This document shows, one piece after another, positions 17,912 to 27,796 of a stretch of DNA of 64,000 nucleotides (positions within the stretch are counted from its first letter, which is position 1; each line of letters begins with the position of its first letter). Position numbers and translations under genes: made by a program. Source of the stretch: Pirellulales bacterium (lineage in GTDB: Bacteria; Planctomycetota; Planctomycetia; Pirellulales; JACPPG01); assembly GCA_035546535.1 (NCBI GenBank), contig DASZWQ010000037.1:26847-90846 (forward strand). The letters are read 5' to 3'. The notes below the pieces were generated by a model. That model worked only from the letters and a program-made list of their open reading frames with translations. It searched no databases and had not been told where the DNA came from.

Positions 17912-20443
17912 GTGATTGCTGGGTCACGATTTGGGGTGCATTCTGCGGCGGCGTTCTTCGCCCTGCCCCTTTGCGTAGCACTTGGTGTGGCATCTTCGGT
18001 CCGCGCGCAACAACCACCAGCTGGGCCTGCTGCCGGGTCGGCCATTTCCACGCGCACGATCGACGGTAAGTATCTGCCACCGCAGCCGGCGCCTTTCGGC
18101 GGCGTGATCAACATGAACGCGGTCAATTCAAAGCCGTGGTGGCCGTCGAGCGTGGTCCCTCCCAAGGGCGCGCCGAACGTGCTGTTGATCATGACCGACG
18201 ACGTCGGCTTCGGCGCGCCGAGCACCTTCGGCGGCGTCATCCCCACGCCCTCTTTGGACCGCGTTGCCAAGATGGGATTGCGCTACACGCAGTTTCATTC
18301 GACCGCGCTCTGCTCGCCCACGCGGGCGGCCCTGATTACGGGCCGCAACCATCATTCGGTCGGTTTCGGCGTCGTCGCGGAAATGGCCACCGGTTTTCCC
18401 GGCTACGACACGTTCATCGGTCGCGATTCGGCCACGCTTGGTCGTGTTCTGCGAGACAACGGCTACGCCACGAGCTGGTTCGGCAAGGATCACAACACGC
18501 CCGCCTTCCAGGCCAGCCAGGTTGGCCCCTTCGATCAATGGCCGATCGGGATGGGCTTTGATTACTTCTATGGCTTTGTCGGCGGCGACACCAGCCAATG
18601 GCAACCCAACTTGTTCCGCAATACGACGGCCATCTATCCGTACGTGGGTAATCCCCAGTGGAACCTCACGACCGCCATGGCCGACGAAGCGATCGCGCAT
18701 TTGAAGATGCTCAACGAGGTCGCGCCCGACAAGCCGTTCTTTTGCTACTACGTCCCTGGCGGCACGCACGCGCCCCACCATGCCACGCCCGAGTGGATCG
18801 AGAAATTCAAGGGCAAGTTCGACATGGGATGGAACAAGCTGCGCGATCAGATTTTCGCGAACCAGAAAAAGCTCGGCGTGATCCCGGCCGATGCGAAATT
18901 GACGCCCTGGCCCGATGTCCTGAAAAAGTGGGACGATCTTTCGGCCGAGGAGAAGAAGCTGTTCACCCGGCAAGTCGAAGTGTACGCGGCCTACCTGGCG
19001 TACACGGATCATGAAATCGGTCGCGTCATTCAAGCCGTCGAGGACTTGGGCAAGCTCGATAACACGCTCGTCATCTACATCAGCGGAGACAACGGCGGCA
19101 GTGCCGAAGGATCTCCGATCGGCACGCCGAATGAGGTCGCGCAGTTCAACGGGGTCGAGGTTCCGGTACCGGCGCAACTGGCGCTGTTCTACGATTCCTG
19201 GGGTTCGGACAAGACGTACAACCATATGGCCGTCGGGTGGACCTGGGCCTTCGATACGCCCTTCCAATGGACCAAGCAGGTCGCTTCGCACTTTGGCGGC
19301 ACGCGGCAAGGCGTGTGCATTGCCTGGCCCAAGCGGATCAAGGATGCCGGCGGAATTCGTAACCAGTTTCATCACATCGTCGATATCACGCCAACGATCC
19401 TCGAAGCAACCGGCATCCCGGCGCCGAATGTGGTCGATGGCATTGCACAGCGTCCGATCGAAGGCGTGAGCATGGCGTATTCGTTCGACAAGACCAGGGC
19501 GCAAGCCCCTTCGCCGCACAAAACGCAATACTTCGAAATGCTCGGCAATCGGGGCATCTATCACGATGGCTGGTACGCCAATACCGTGCCCATCAGCCCG
19601 CCCTGGGTCCTTACAGCGACGCCCGATCAGGACGTTATGAGCAGCTACAAGTGGGAGCTCTACGACCTGACGAAGGATTGGACGCAGAGCAACAACCTGG
19701 CCGCGAGCAAGCCTGATAAGCTCAAGGAATTGCAAGAGAAATTCATCGTCGAGGCGACGAAGTACCAGGTTTTCCCGCTCGACAATTCCATGGCGGCCCG
19801 CATGATCTCGCCGCGCCCCAGCCTGACCGCAGGACGCGACACGTTCACCTACAGCGGCGAACTGACGGGCATTCCGATGGGGGCCGCGCCGTCGCTGCTC
19901 AACGCCTCGTACAAAATCACGGCTGATATTGAAATCCCTGCGGGCGGCGCCGAAGGCGTGCTGGCCACGCAAGGAGGCCGATTCGGCGGCTGGGGTTTTT
20001 ACCTCTTGAAGGGGAAGCCGGTCTTCCTGTGGAACATGCTCGACCTGCGCCGTATCCGCTGGGAAGGAAATTCAGCACTCGCCCCCGGTAAGCACACCTT
20101 GGAGTTCGCCTTCAAATACGAAGGACTGGGCGCCGAAACGCTGGCTTTCAACAATCGCAGCGGCCTCGGCCACGGCGGCCCCGGCACGCTGAAGGTGGAT
20201 GGGCAGGTCGTCTCGTCGCATAAGATGGAGCACTCGATCCCCGTCACTTTGCAATGGGACGAAAGCTTCGACATCGGGGCCGATACCGGCACGCCGATTG
20301 ACGACAAGGACTATCAGGTCCCCTTCAAGTTCACGGGCAAGCTCACGAGCTTGACGCTAAAGATCGACCGCCCCCAGCTGAGTCCGGCCGACCAAAAACG
20401 ACTGGCCGAGGAAAGCCGTCGGAATAATCGGGCCAGTGAATAG
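17912..20443 (+). CDS. Arylsulfatase, exported, FGly type
   Basis: 843 residues starting at GTG 17912 behind an AAGGAG site. A signal peptide ends near VRAQ. The sulfatase core shows the N-terminal metal site VLLIMTDDVGFG and the modification motif LCSPTRAALITGR, whose Cys134 should be converted to formylglycine, with HHSVGFG following. Later parts include VIYISGDNGG and the substrate-side FHHIVDITPTIL. Length and the extra C-terminal beta domain (about residues 640-800, LamG-like) match the large AtsA-like arylsulfatases rather than the short 450-550 residue group. Sulfated polysaccharide or aryl sulfate is the likely substrate; which one cannot be told. No FGly-generating enzyme gene is present in the window, so maturation must be supplied in trans. 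Confidence 0.93.
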   Translation: MIAGSRFGVHSAAAFFALPLCVALGVASSVRAQQPPAGPAAGSAISTRTIDGKYLPPQPAPFGGVINMNAVNSKPWWPSSVVPPKGAPNVLLIMTDDVGFGAPSTFGGVIPTPSLDRVAKMGLRYTQFHSTALCSPTRAALITGRNHHSVGFGVVAEMATGFPGYDTFIGRDSATLGRVLRDNGYATSWFGKDHNTPAFQASQVGPFDQWPIGMGFDYFYGFVGGDTSQWQPNLFRNTTAIYPYVGNPQWNLTTAMADEAIAHLKMLNEVAPDKPFFCYYVPGGTHAPHHATPEWIEKFKGKFDMGWNKLRDQIFANQKKLGVIPADAKLTPWPDVLKKWDDLSAEEKKLFTRQVEVYAAYLAYTDHEIGRVIQAVEDLGKLDNTLVIYISGDNGGSAEGSPIGTPNEVAQFNGVEVPVPAQLALFYDSWGSDKTYNHMAVGWTWAFDTPFQWTKQVASHFGGTRQGVCIAWPKRIKDAGGIRNQFHHIVDITPTILEATGIPAPNVVDGIAQRPIEGVSMAYSFDKTRAQAPSPHKTQYFEMLGNRGIYHDGWYANTVPISPPWVLTATPDQDVMSSYKWELYDLTKDWTQSNNLAASKPDKLKELQEKFIVEATKYQVFPLDNSMAARMISPRPSLTAGRDTFTYSGELTGIPMGAAPSLLNASYKITADIEIPAGGAEGVLATQGGRFGGWGFYLLKGKPVFLWNMLDLRRIRWEGNSALAPGKHTLEFAFKYEGLGAETLAFNNRSGLGHGGPGTLKVDGQVVSSHKMEHSIPVTLQWDESFDIGADTGTPIDDKDYQVPFKFTGKLTSLTLKIDRPQLSPADQKRLAEESRRNNRASE

Positions 20444-20655
20444 TCCGCAGGCCCCCAAAAGGGTCGGTATCTCCCGGCACGTCGAAAAAGGGCGAAACTC
20501 AGGCCTCGCTCAGGCGGTATCGGTAGCGTGACGATTCGCAATGTCATCGGCTAGTGATGAGTGCCAGGCACTGCGATAATTGGAACCGCACTGGCCGGCC
20601 CATCATGCGCGCCGGCGCTCGTCCGAATTCCGTGATTGTCCATCGCCGATTGTTC

Positions 20656-20745
20656 GCCGCATGATTGTCCGCTGCATCACTGTCCACTGCATGACCGTCC
20701 ACTGCATGACCGTCCACTGCATGACCGTCCACTGCATGACCGTCC
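20656..20745 (+). repeat. 15-bp tandem repeat directly upstream of ceramidase gene
   Basis: Four perfect copies of ACTGCATGACCGTCC fill 20686-20745. Two diverged copies precede them (GCTGCATCACTGTCC at 20671 and GCCGCATGATTGTCC at 20656), and still weaker traces extend back to about 20627. The array ends 16 bases before the ATG of the ceramidase gene. The unit is a multiple of three and each copy contains an ATG, so reading through it gives a repeating pentapeptide. The graded decay upstream suggests growth by slippage. The remainder of the 318-base gap shows no gene. Confidence 0.9.
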
Positions 20746-20761
20746 ACCTTGAGAACGCACC

Positions 20762-22837
20762 ATGACCTCGCTCGCCGCATCGCTCGTCTTAACCTGCCTT
20801 CTATCGGCAGAACCCGCGAATAACTACCGCATCGGCCGCGCCGCAAGCGATATCACGTTACCGGTCTGGGGCGTGCAGATGTTGGGCTACGTACACCCGG
20901 ACCAGATTGGCCAAGGGTTGCGGCAGCGGCAATATGCGCGGACATTCGTGATCACGGACACCGATGACCAGTCGCGACTGGCCTACGTCACGTGCGACAT
21001 CGCGTTTCCGACGCACACTCTGAAGCTCGCCGTGCTCGAACGCCTGGAGAAATCGCTACCAGGCCGGTACACGCACGCCAACTTGATTCTTGCCGGCACT
21101 CACACGCACGGAGCGCCTGGCGGTTATCACCATCATCTCTCGACGAGCGTCCTGGGAGGCGATTTTTTCGTCCAGGCCTTCGAAGCTCTGGCTGACGGTA
21201 TCGCCGAATCGATCGTGACCGCCGATACCGACTTGCGCCCCGGGCGCATTCTTTTCGCGCAAGGCGAAGTGACCGAAGCCAATGCCAATCGCTCTCTGGT
21301 CGCTTATCGCAACAATCCGGCCGACGAGCGGGCCGAGTACAAAAACGACGTCGACAAGACGATGACCTTGCTCGAGTTCGTGCGCGACGACGGTCCGATC
21401 GGTCTCTTGAACTGGTTCGCCGTTCATCCTACGTCGGTCAACTTTCACTACCGGCTGACGACCAGTGACAACAAGGGCTACGCCGCGTATCTGGTCGAGC
21501 AAGCCCACGGGGCGCGCCATCACGGCGGCGGGGAGTTTGTCGCCGCGTTCGCCAACACCAACTGCGGCGACTGTACCCCGAACTTGAATCTCGACGCCAC
21601 GGGCCCGGGAAAGACCGATCTGGAAAGTTGCACGATCATTGGCCGTCGCCAGGCCGAGGCTGCCCAGCGACTGTGCGATGGAAAGGGCGATGTTGTTTCG
21701 GGTCCTATCCAGGTGATCCACACGTTTGTCGACTTCTCGCGTCTCGAGGTCGACGCCGAGTTCACCGCGGACGGCCAGCACCGGACTTGCCCGTCGGCCT
21801 GGGGTTATTCCTTCGCCGCGGGTTCCGATGCCGAAGGAGGTGGGCTGGCGCTGTTCCGTGAAGGAATGACGAAGACGGATCCGGCCGTCGACGCCGTCAT
21901 TCGGCTCGCGTTGCCACAGGTGCGCACCACGCCCGAGTTTCTCGAATGCCAGAAACCCAAGGCCGTGCTGATCGCCAGCGGCCTGGCGAACCCGCCCATG
22001 CACGAACAGGTGTTGCCGCTAGCGCTCGCACGCATCGGCCAGTTGGCATTCGTCGTTGGGCCGGCCGAGTTCACGACGATGAGCGGGCGACGATTCCGCG
22101 TCGCCGTCGGGCACGAACTGGGCATCGACCCGCGCTACGTCATCGTGGCCGGATACTCGAACGACTTTGCCGGCTACGTCACCACGTGGCACGAGTATCA
22201 GTTGCAGCAGTACGAAGGGGGGCACACCTTGTTCGGCCCTTGGACCGAGGCCGGTTATCGGCAAGAGTTCGTCCGACTGGCACGCGCGCTAAAGGCAGGC
22301 AAGCAAGTCGAACCGACAGGCCAGTCCACCGATATGCGCAGCCGCGTGGCGAAGCCGACCTTGCTCGACGGCCCTGACGAAAAGCAACCGCCGGATGCGA
22401 AATTCGGCGACGTCGTCGAAGGGCCGCAAAACGATTACGCGCCGGGTGATGTCGTTTCGACGGTGTTCTGGACCGGCAGCCCGGTGAACGAATATCAACG
22501 GCAAGATCGCTATATGGCTGTCGAGCGGTTGACCGCCGCGCCTGACACGTGGGAAGTCGTCCGCGAAGATTTCGATTGGGACACCACCGCCCAATGGGAG
22601 CGGCCAGCCGCCGAACGCAAATCGTCGTCCGCGCGGGCTGGACAGCAAATGAGCCTGTTGAACCTCTCACCACCGAAATACAAGACCAGCCCCGATCCGT
22701 TCCGCGTCACGATCACCTGGGAGACCGCGGCCGACACGCCTCCGGGCACGTATCGGCTGGTCCACTTCGGACGATACAAAGAGGACGGTGCCGTCAAACG
22801 CTTCACGGCCCGTTCGCCCGCGTTTCAAGTAAAGTGA
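20762..22837 (+). CDS. Neutral/alkaline ceramidase
   Basis: 691 residues. A short signal-like N-terminus precedes a complete neutral ceramidase fold. The zinc ligands are visible: His114 and His116 in AGTHTHGAPGG and His222 in FAVHPTS. The conserved NxGDVSPN loop, which carries the catalytic Ser in the Pseudomonas enzyme, reads NCGDCTPN here, so Thr272 replaces Ser. The C-terminal 170 residues form the immunoglobulin-like ceramidase C domain (YAPGDVVSTVFWTG ... GTYRLVHFG). Expected reaction: hydrolysis of ceramide to sphingosine and fatty acid. The substitution leaves activity uncertain. Start ATG 20762 has only a weak GAG site; a tandem repeat lies just upstream. It is convergent with the fatty-acid operon. 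Confidence 0.88.
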   Translation: MTSLAASLVLTCLLSAEPANNYRIGRAASDITLPVWGVQMLGYVHPDQIGQGLRQRQYARTFVITDTDDQSRLAYVTCDIAFPTHTLKLAVLERLEKSLPGRYTHANLILAGTHTHGAPGGYHHHLSTSVLGGDFFVQAFEALADGIAESIVTADTDLRPGRILFAQGEVTEANANRSLVAYRNNPADERAEYKNDVDKTMTLLEFVRDDGPIGLLNWFAVHPTSVNFHYRLTTSDNKGYAAYLVEQAHGARHHGGGEFVAAFANTNCGDCTPNLNLDATGPGKTDLESCTIIGRRQAEAAQRLCDGKGDVVSGPIQVIHTFVDFSRLEVDAEFTADGQHRTCPSAWGYSFAAGSDAEGGGLALFREGMTKTDPAVDAVIRLALPQVRTTPEFLECQKPKAVLIASGLANPPMHEQVLPLALARIGQLAFVVGPAEFTTMSGRRFRVAVGHELGIDPRYVIVAGYSNDFAGYVTTWHEYQLQQYEGGHTLFGPWTEAGYRQEFVRLARALKAGKQVEPTGQSTDMRSRVAKPTLLDGPDEKQPPDAKFGDVVEGPQNDYAPGDVVSTVFWTGSPVNEYQRQDRYMAVERLTAAPDTWEVVREDFDWDTTAQWERPAAERKSSSARAGQQMSLLNLSPPKYKTSPDPFRVTITWETAADTPPGTYRLVHFGRYKEDGAVKRFTARSPAFQVK

Positions 22838-22954
22838 AGAGACTACGATTGCGCCGGGCGATGATGGGATGGTGTTGAAGCATCGCGCCTGGTGCCGGGG
22901 CCATAGCGAGTTGTCATTTGGGGGTCCTGGCTGTTGGCGCCGTCTGCATCGAAG

Positions 22955-23887
22955 TTACTGGGCCTCCGCGGCTTGCGACGGGGGCTGCGGCGCGGCCAGG
23001 TATTTGTCGAACCAGGCAACCGAGCCTTTGAAGGCCTTATCCCACTGGGCCGCCTCCGCGGGATTGCGGGCCGCATGGTGCCCTATGCCCTCCATCACGA
23101 TCAATTCGGTCGGTACGGATTTCTCGTTCAGCTCGGCGAGAAGGTTCTGGCTGTTCTCGATCGGCACCAGGGTGTCCGTGTCGCCGTGGATCAATAGCGT
23201 GGCGGCATCGTCGCCGGTGACTTGTAGCCGTGGAGATAACGATTCGACCAGCGCCGGGTCGAAGGCAAACGCCGGCTTCAGCTTTTCGGCGAAGAGCTTG
23301 TCGATCGTCCCCTTCTGCAACAGCTGTTCTCGTTTCTGATCCATGTCGCGCAGGTCGGACGGTGCCGCGATCGCCACGGCGGCGGCCACTCGGCTGCTGG
23401 TGCGCGACAACTCATCGCGCGCCTCGGCATTGCCGTCGTCACCGGTCGTGGCGAGCATCAGGGCCAGGTGCCCGCCGGCGCTCGTGCCAATCACGCCCAG
23501 GCGCTTGGGATCGATCCCGTAATCCTCGGCGTGCAGGCGAATGAAGCGGATCGCGCGCCGCATATCGCCCACGATCTCGGGCACGGTGTACTTGGGATTG
23601 CTGCCGTGAAAGACCGAGAAAACTGTAAAGCCACGATCGAGAAACAAACCCACCAGGGGCGCCTTCGGATTGGTCGGTTCCCAGAACGAAAAATAACCGC
23701 TGCTATTGATTTGCACCACGGCGGCGCCATTCGCATTGGCCGGGCGATAAACGTGCATCACCAGCGCCATGCCGTCTTTGTGGCCGTAGACCACGTCCGG
23801 CGTGACCTTTGTCTCGTCGCCGCGACTGACACCGGCGCTGACGATCCACAACAAGCCGGCAAACGCTAACGAGATGTTGGGAAACAT
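22955..23887 (-). CDS. Secreted alpha/beta hydrolase (esterase/BD-FAE-like)
   Basis: 310 residues with a signal peptide (MFPNISLAFAGLLWIVSAGV). The nucleophile elbow GTSAGG places Ser136; the acid is probably Asp236 or Asp238 in LIHGDTDTLVP and the His is His270 or His271 in GIGHHA. This is the carboxylesterase / BD-FAE / dienelactone-like branch. It lies 45 bases after the thiolase gene and is the last gene of the minus-strand fatty-acid operon, or begins a separate unit. Exported esterase activity could release the acyl chains that the operon then degrades; that link is an inference. Confidence 0.86.
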   Translation of the reverse strand: MFPNISLAFAGLLWIVSAGVSRGDETKVTPDVVYGHKDGMALVMHVYRPANANGAAVVQINSSGYFSFWEPTNPKAPLVGLFLDRGFTVFSVFHGSNPKYTVPEIVGDMRRAIRFIRLHAEDYGIDPKRLGVIGTSAGGHLALMLATTGDDGNAEARDELSRTSSRVAAAVAIAAPSDLRDMDQKREQLLQKGTIDKLFAEKLKPAFAFDPALVESLSPRLQVTGDDAATLLIHGDTDTLVPIENSQNLLAELNEKSVPTELIVMEGIGHHAARNPAEAAQWDKAFKGSVAWFDKYLAAPQPPSQAAEAQ

Positions 23888-23932
23888 CTGTTCTCTCTCC
23901 TGCGGGAACGCGACCCGATGCGTTTTGGTGTT

Positions 23933-25114
23933 CTAGCTCTTGCGGTACATGGTCACAACGCACGCGCCGCCCAGCCCCAGGTTGTGTTGCAGCGCGATTT
24001 CTGCTTCTTCAACCTGTCGGTCCTGCGCCTGCCCTCGCAACTGCCAAACCAGCTCGGCGCATTGCGCCAGTCCGGTTGCGCCCAGCGGATGCCCCTTCGA
24101 TAACAACCCGCCCGAGGGATTCGTGACATACTTCCCGCCGTACGTATTGTCGCCCCGCCAGATGAAATCCTCGGCACCCCCTTCCGGGCAGAGGCCGAGC
24201 GCTTCGTAGGTCAATAGCTCGTTGGCGGTGAAGCAGTCGTGCAGTTCGACCACGTCGACGTCTTCAGGGCCGATGCCCGTCTGCCGGTAGACGGCTTGCG
24301 CTGCCTGCTTGGCCATGTCGTAGCCGACCATGTTGATCATGCTCTTCGAGTCGAAGCTCGAAGGGTAATCAGTGGTCATCGCCTGGCCCGCGATGTACAC
24401 CGCGTGGTCGATGCCATGCCTCCTCGCGAAGTCATCCGAGCACACGATCGCGGCCGCCGCGCCGCAGGTCGGTGGGCAGCACTGGAATCGCGTCAGCGGG
24501 TCGAACACTTCGTCCGAGGCGAGCACCTCTTCCACGCTGAGCTTCTTGTTGAAAAGCGCAAAAGGATTCCGGCTGGCGTGATCGCGCGCCTTGGAGGAAA
24601 TCTTGGCAAACGTCTCGCGTTTCGTGCCGTGCCGCCAGCGGTACTCGCGTCCCGCGCCGCCGAACATTTGTGCGGCGGCCGGCGCCGCGTTGATTCCTTG
24701 CACGTCGTTCATCACTTCGGCGTGCTTGCCAACCGGGGGTTCGCGATCGGCGAACTTGGCGCTCAAAGCCCCCTTTTCCATCTTTTCAAAGCCCAACGCC
24801 AGCACGCATTCGGCCGCCCCACTCTCGACGGTCTGCCGTGCCAAAAACAGCGCGGTCGAACCGGTGGAACAATTATTGTTGACGTTGAAGACGGGAACGC
24901 CGGTCAGGCCCAACTCATACGCCGAGCGCTGTCCGCACGTTGAATCGCCGAAGACATATCCGGCGTAAACCTGCTCGATTTCGTTGTAGCCAATGTTGGC
25001 GTCGGCCAGCGCCAGGCGGCCCGCTTCGGCGGCCATCACATAATATTCGGGACTGTCGCCCGGCTTGGCGAACTTCGTCATGCCGACGCCGAGGATATTT
25101 GCGCGACCCTTCAC
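23933..25114 (-). CDS. SCPx-type thiolase / acetyl-CoA acetyltransferase
   Basis: 393 residues from GTG 25114, chosen for its GGGAG site eight bases upstream; longer in-frame starts give non-coding residues. The active Cys82 is in [11 protein letters not shown], and the distal [13 protein letters not shown] and GHPLGATG motifs are present. These are signatures of the nondecarboxylating SCPx/lipid-transfer thiolase group, which cleaves 3-ketoacyl-CoA of branched or steroid-type chains in eukaryotic peroxisomes and in actinobacteria. There is no SCP2 domain on this chain, but the upstream MFE-2-like protein carries two. Spacing to that gene is 25 bases, so the two are co-transcribed. Confidence 0.9.
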   Translation of the reverse strand: MKGRANILGVGMTKFAKPGDSPEYYVMAAEAGRLALADANIGYNEIEQVYAGYVFGDSTCGQRSAYELGLTGVPVFNVNNNCSTGSTALFLARQTVESGAAECVLALGFEKMEKGALSAKFADREPPVGKHAEVMNDVQGINAAPAAAQMFGGAGREYRWRHGTKRETFAKISSKARDHASRNPFALFNKKLSVEEVLASDEVFDPLTRFQCCPPTCGAAAAIVCSDDFARRHGIDHAVYIAGQAMTTDYPSSFDSKSMINMVGYDMAKQAAQAVYRQTGIGPEDVDVVELHDCFTANELLTYEALGLCPEGGAEDFIWRGDNTYGGKYVTNPSGGLLSKGHPLGATGLAQCAELVWQLRGQAQDRQVEEAEIALQHNLGLGGACVVTMYRKS

Positions 25115-25139
25115 GTTTTCGTCTCCCGTTTGCTGCGAC

Positions 25140-27755
25140 TTAAGCGTTTGATGTTCCAACGAGAAAATCCAAATCGTGCGCGAGTCGCACGTTACCGTCG
25201 ACGCGCAGCCGCCCACGCTGGAACAAATCCTGCGGGCTGGCCGCCCCGGCAGCCAAGGCCACCAGGTCTTCGTCCGTAATGCGGATCACTGCCGACGGTT
25301 CTGCGCTATCGCTCTCCGAGACCGCTGGCGATGGACCGCGGAAGTCGATATGCCACGTGGCTTCCGGTTCTTGAACCTTGAAGACCACGACCTGCCCGGC
25401 GGCCGCGGGCGGTGGGTAACGTTCCTTCTCGAAGCGCGCGGCTACACGGCGAAAAATCGAGGGCGCTTGCGCGCTCTTTTCACGACGTGGCGCAGAGGTT
25501 GTTTCGCCATTGGTCAGGCCCAGCCGCGCGTTCATCGCATCCTGAACCAAAGACGGATCGAGCTTCTTGAAGAATTCCAGCTTTTGCGCCGCGGCCATGT
25601 TGCCCGTGATTTTCAGCTTGCCAGACATGAAAAGCTTCATCGAATCGGTCGTGCCCAGGCACATGCCGACAAAATCCTCTTCCGAGCAGGCGAGCGTCGC
25701 GTCCGGCTGCGCCGCAGGCGCGGCCGTCACCGAGCCCGGACTGTTCTTCAGGTCCAGCGTCCACACGCTGTCGGGCTTCGAAAGCCGGAATTCCAGCACC
25801 ACGTTGGCGCGCGATACCACGTCCGGCGTTTGCGAAACGTAAGTTCCGATCGCGCGGAAAACATCCGCGCTGGTGACCGTTGCCGGGCCAGCGGCGGCGG
25901 TCATGGATGCAGCAGCTGGTGCGGCGACCGTCGCAGCCACTGGCGTGGGCGCCGACATTGCTTCGCCCAGCTCGACGGCGGCGTTCTTGATCACCACCTT
26001 GTCGCGCTCCTTGACCGACGTTTCGAACAAGATGCGCTTGTCCGACTGTTTCCACATCCGCGTCACGAGCGTTTCGCCTGGAAAAACAACGCCTGTAAAG
26101 CGCACCTTGATATTGCGGAAGCGGCGCGGATCGCCTTCGCCAAAAGCCTTCAGCACATGGCGCCCGGCATAGCCGAACGTACACAAGCCGTGCAGGATCG
26201 GCCGGTCGAAGCCGAAGGCCTTCGCGAACGCGGGGTCGACGTGCAGCGGATTCCAATCGCCGGAAAGGCGATACAGAAGCGCCTGCGAATCGGATGTCTT
26301 CTCTTCGATGATCGCGTCAGGCTCGCGGGCCGGCGGAACGTTCACCTCGCCCGACGGCCCGCGCTCGCCTCCCCAGCCGCCGCAGCCGCGCAGGAAGGAC
26401 GTCATTTCGTTGTACGCGATCTCCTGGCCTGCCTCGTCGAAGCTGCGCACCTCGACGATCGCGATGGCATGCTCGCCTTTGTCGTAAGCATCGCGCAATT
26501 TGATCTTGTGCTTGAGCGTGGCATTGATGGGCAGCGGCCGCCGGAGCTCGACGTATTGCTCGCCGTGCAGGATGCGATCGAACCCCACGTTCAAGCCCGG
26601 CAGGCTCGCGCCTTCCTTGGCCAACTGCAGCATGGCGTTGGCCGCGGGAAGGGCCGCGTAGGTCGGCAGTGCCTGGAAGTTTTCGCTTCCCTCGTTGAGA
26701 AACGTCAGCTCCGCCGGATCGAGAGGATTCGCACCGGCGCCGACGCCCAAGGCGTAGAGTGCCAGGTCACGCTCCGTGTAAGCGGCCTCGTATTCCACGG
26801 GCGGTTGCGATGCCGCGGCGTCGAGGTCGATAAATTCATTGCCGCCGCGGCGCGGCTGTGTCATGTGCTCCAAAAGCGCCGCCATCGACGCGGTCACGTC
26901 GTTGGGATGCGTAGCCTCTGCAAAATCGCAAATCTTCGACCACTGGTTCGCAATCTGCTCGGGTCGTAGTTCAGCGTCGTGGCGGAAGGCATGCCCCACG
27001 GAGCGTTCCCAGCGCAGCCTGGTAATGCATCCGGCCCCCAGCTCGAACAGGCCGCCGCTCTCTTTGCATGATTCGTGGCACAGCCACAGCACCAGCGGTG
27101 AGATCAGCTCCGGCTTCAAGCTATCGAACAATTCCTTCGGCAGCACGGATTCTGTCAATCGCGAGGCAGCGACCGGCGCGATTGTGTTCACCAGAACATT
27201 CTTGGAGCGCCCCTCGACGGCCAACGTGTTCGACAGGCCGAGCAGCCCGAGTTTCATGGCCGAGTAGTTGGCCTGGCCGAAGTTGCCGTAAATGCCCGCG
27301 GCCGAGCTGGTCATAATCACGCGCCCGTATTGCTTCTCGCGCATGATCGGCCAGGCGGCGTGCGTGACGCGGAAAGCCCCGTTCAGGTGTACGCGGTAAA
27401 TCAGGTCCCAGTCTTCGGCGGTCATTTTGTGGAAACTTGAATCGCGCAAGATGCCGGCGTTGTTCACCACGATGTCGACCGTGCCAAAGGCGTCGAGCGC
27501 GGTCTGCACGATGCGCTCGCCCTCCTCGACCGAATCATGATTGGCAACCGCCTCGCCGCCGAGCGCTCGGATCTCGGCCACCACTGCGTCGGCCGGTCCC
27601 GCCGAGTGACCGTCGCCGTGGGCGCCCCCGCCCAGGTCGTTGACCACCACTTTGGCGCCCCGAGCGCCGAACATCAGGGCGTGCGAACGTCCTAGGCCGT
27701 TACCTGCGCCGGTGACAATGACCACGCGGCCGTCGAATCTCAATTGCTCAGCCAT
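25140..27755 (-). CDS. MFE-2-like multifunctional protein: SDR + enoyl-CoA hydratase 2 + two SCP2 domains
   Basis: 871 residues from ATG 27755 (an ATG 12 bases upstream is an alternative). Residues 1-300 are a 3-hydroxyacyl-CoA dehydrogenase of the SDR type: GAGNGLGR for NAD binding and the catalytic set Ser151, Tyr164, Lys168. Residues about 330-620 are a double hot-dog hydratase 2, with the signature [15 protein letters not shown]. Residues about 640-760 and 775-871 are two SCP2-like sterol-carrier domains joined by an Ala/Pro linker. The order matches eukaryotic peroxisomal MFE-2, which has a single SCP2 domain; the second copy here is an addition. It should catalyse hydration and dehydrogenation of enoyl-CoA. 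Middle gene of the beta-oxidation operon. Confidence 0.93.
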   Translation of the reverse strand: MAEQLRFDGRVVIVTGAGNGLGRSHALMFGARGAKVVVNDLGGGAHGDGHSAGPADAVVAEIRALGGEAVANHDSVEEGERIVQTALDAFGTVDIVVNNAGILRDSSFHKMTAEDWDLIYRVHLNGAFRVTHAAWPIMREKQYGRVIMTSSAAGIYGNFGQANYSAMKLGLLGLSNTLAVEGRSKNVLVNTIAPVAASRLTESVLPKELFDSLKPELISPLVLWLCHESCKESGGLFELGAGCITRLRWERSVGHAFRHDAELRPEQIANQWSKICDFAEATHPNDVTASMAALLEHMTQPRRGGNEFIDLDAAASQPPVEYEAAYTERDLALYALGVGAGANPLDPAELTFLNEGSENFQALPTYAALPAANAMLQLAKEGASLPGLNVGFDRILHGEQYVELRRPLPINATLKHKIKLRDAYDKGEHAIAIVEVRSFDEAGQEIAYNEMTSFLRGCGGWGGERGPSGEVNVPPAREPDAIIEEKTSDSQALLYRLSGDWNPLHVDPAFAKAFGFDRPILHGLCTFGYAGRHVLKAFGEGDPRRFRNIKVRFTGVVFPGETLVTRMWKQSDKRILFETSVKERDKVVIKNAAVELGEAMSAPTPVAATVAAPAAASMTAAAGPATVTSADVFRAIGTYVSQTPDVVSRANVVLEFRLSKPDSVWTLDLKNSPGSVTAAPAAQPDATLACSEEDFVGMCLGTTDSMKLFMSGKLKITGNMAAAQKLEFFKKLDPSLVQDAMNARLGLTNGETTSAPRREKSAQAPSIFRRVAARFEKERYPPPAAAGQVVVFKVQEPEATWHIDFRGPSPAVSESDSAEPSAVIRITDEDLVALAAGAASPQDLFQRGRLRVDGNVRLAHDLDFLVGTSNA

Positions 27756-27796
27756 GTTCTTGACCATCCCTTGTGTGTTTTGCAGAAGCCGCCTGC

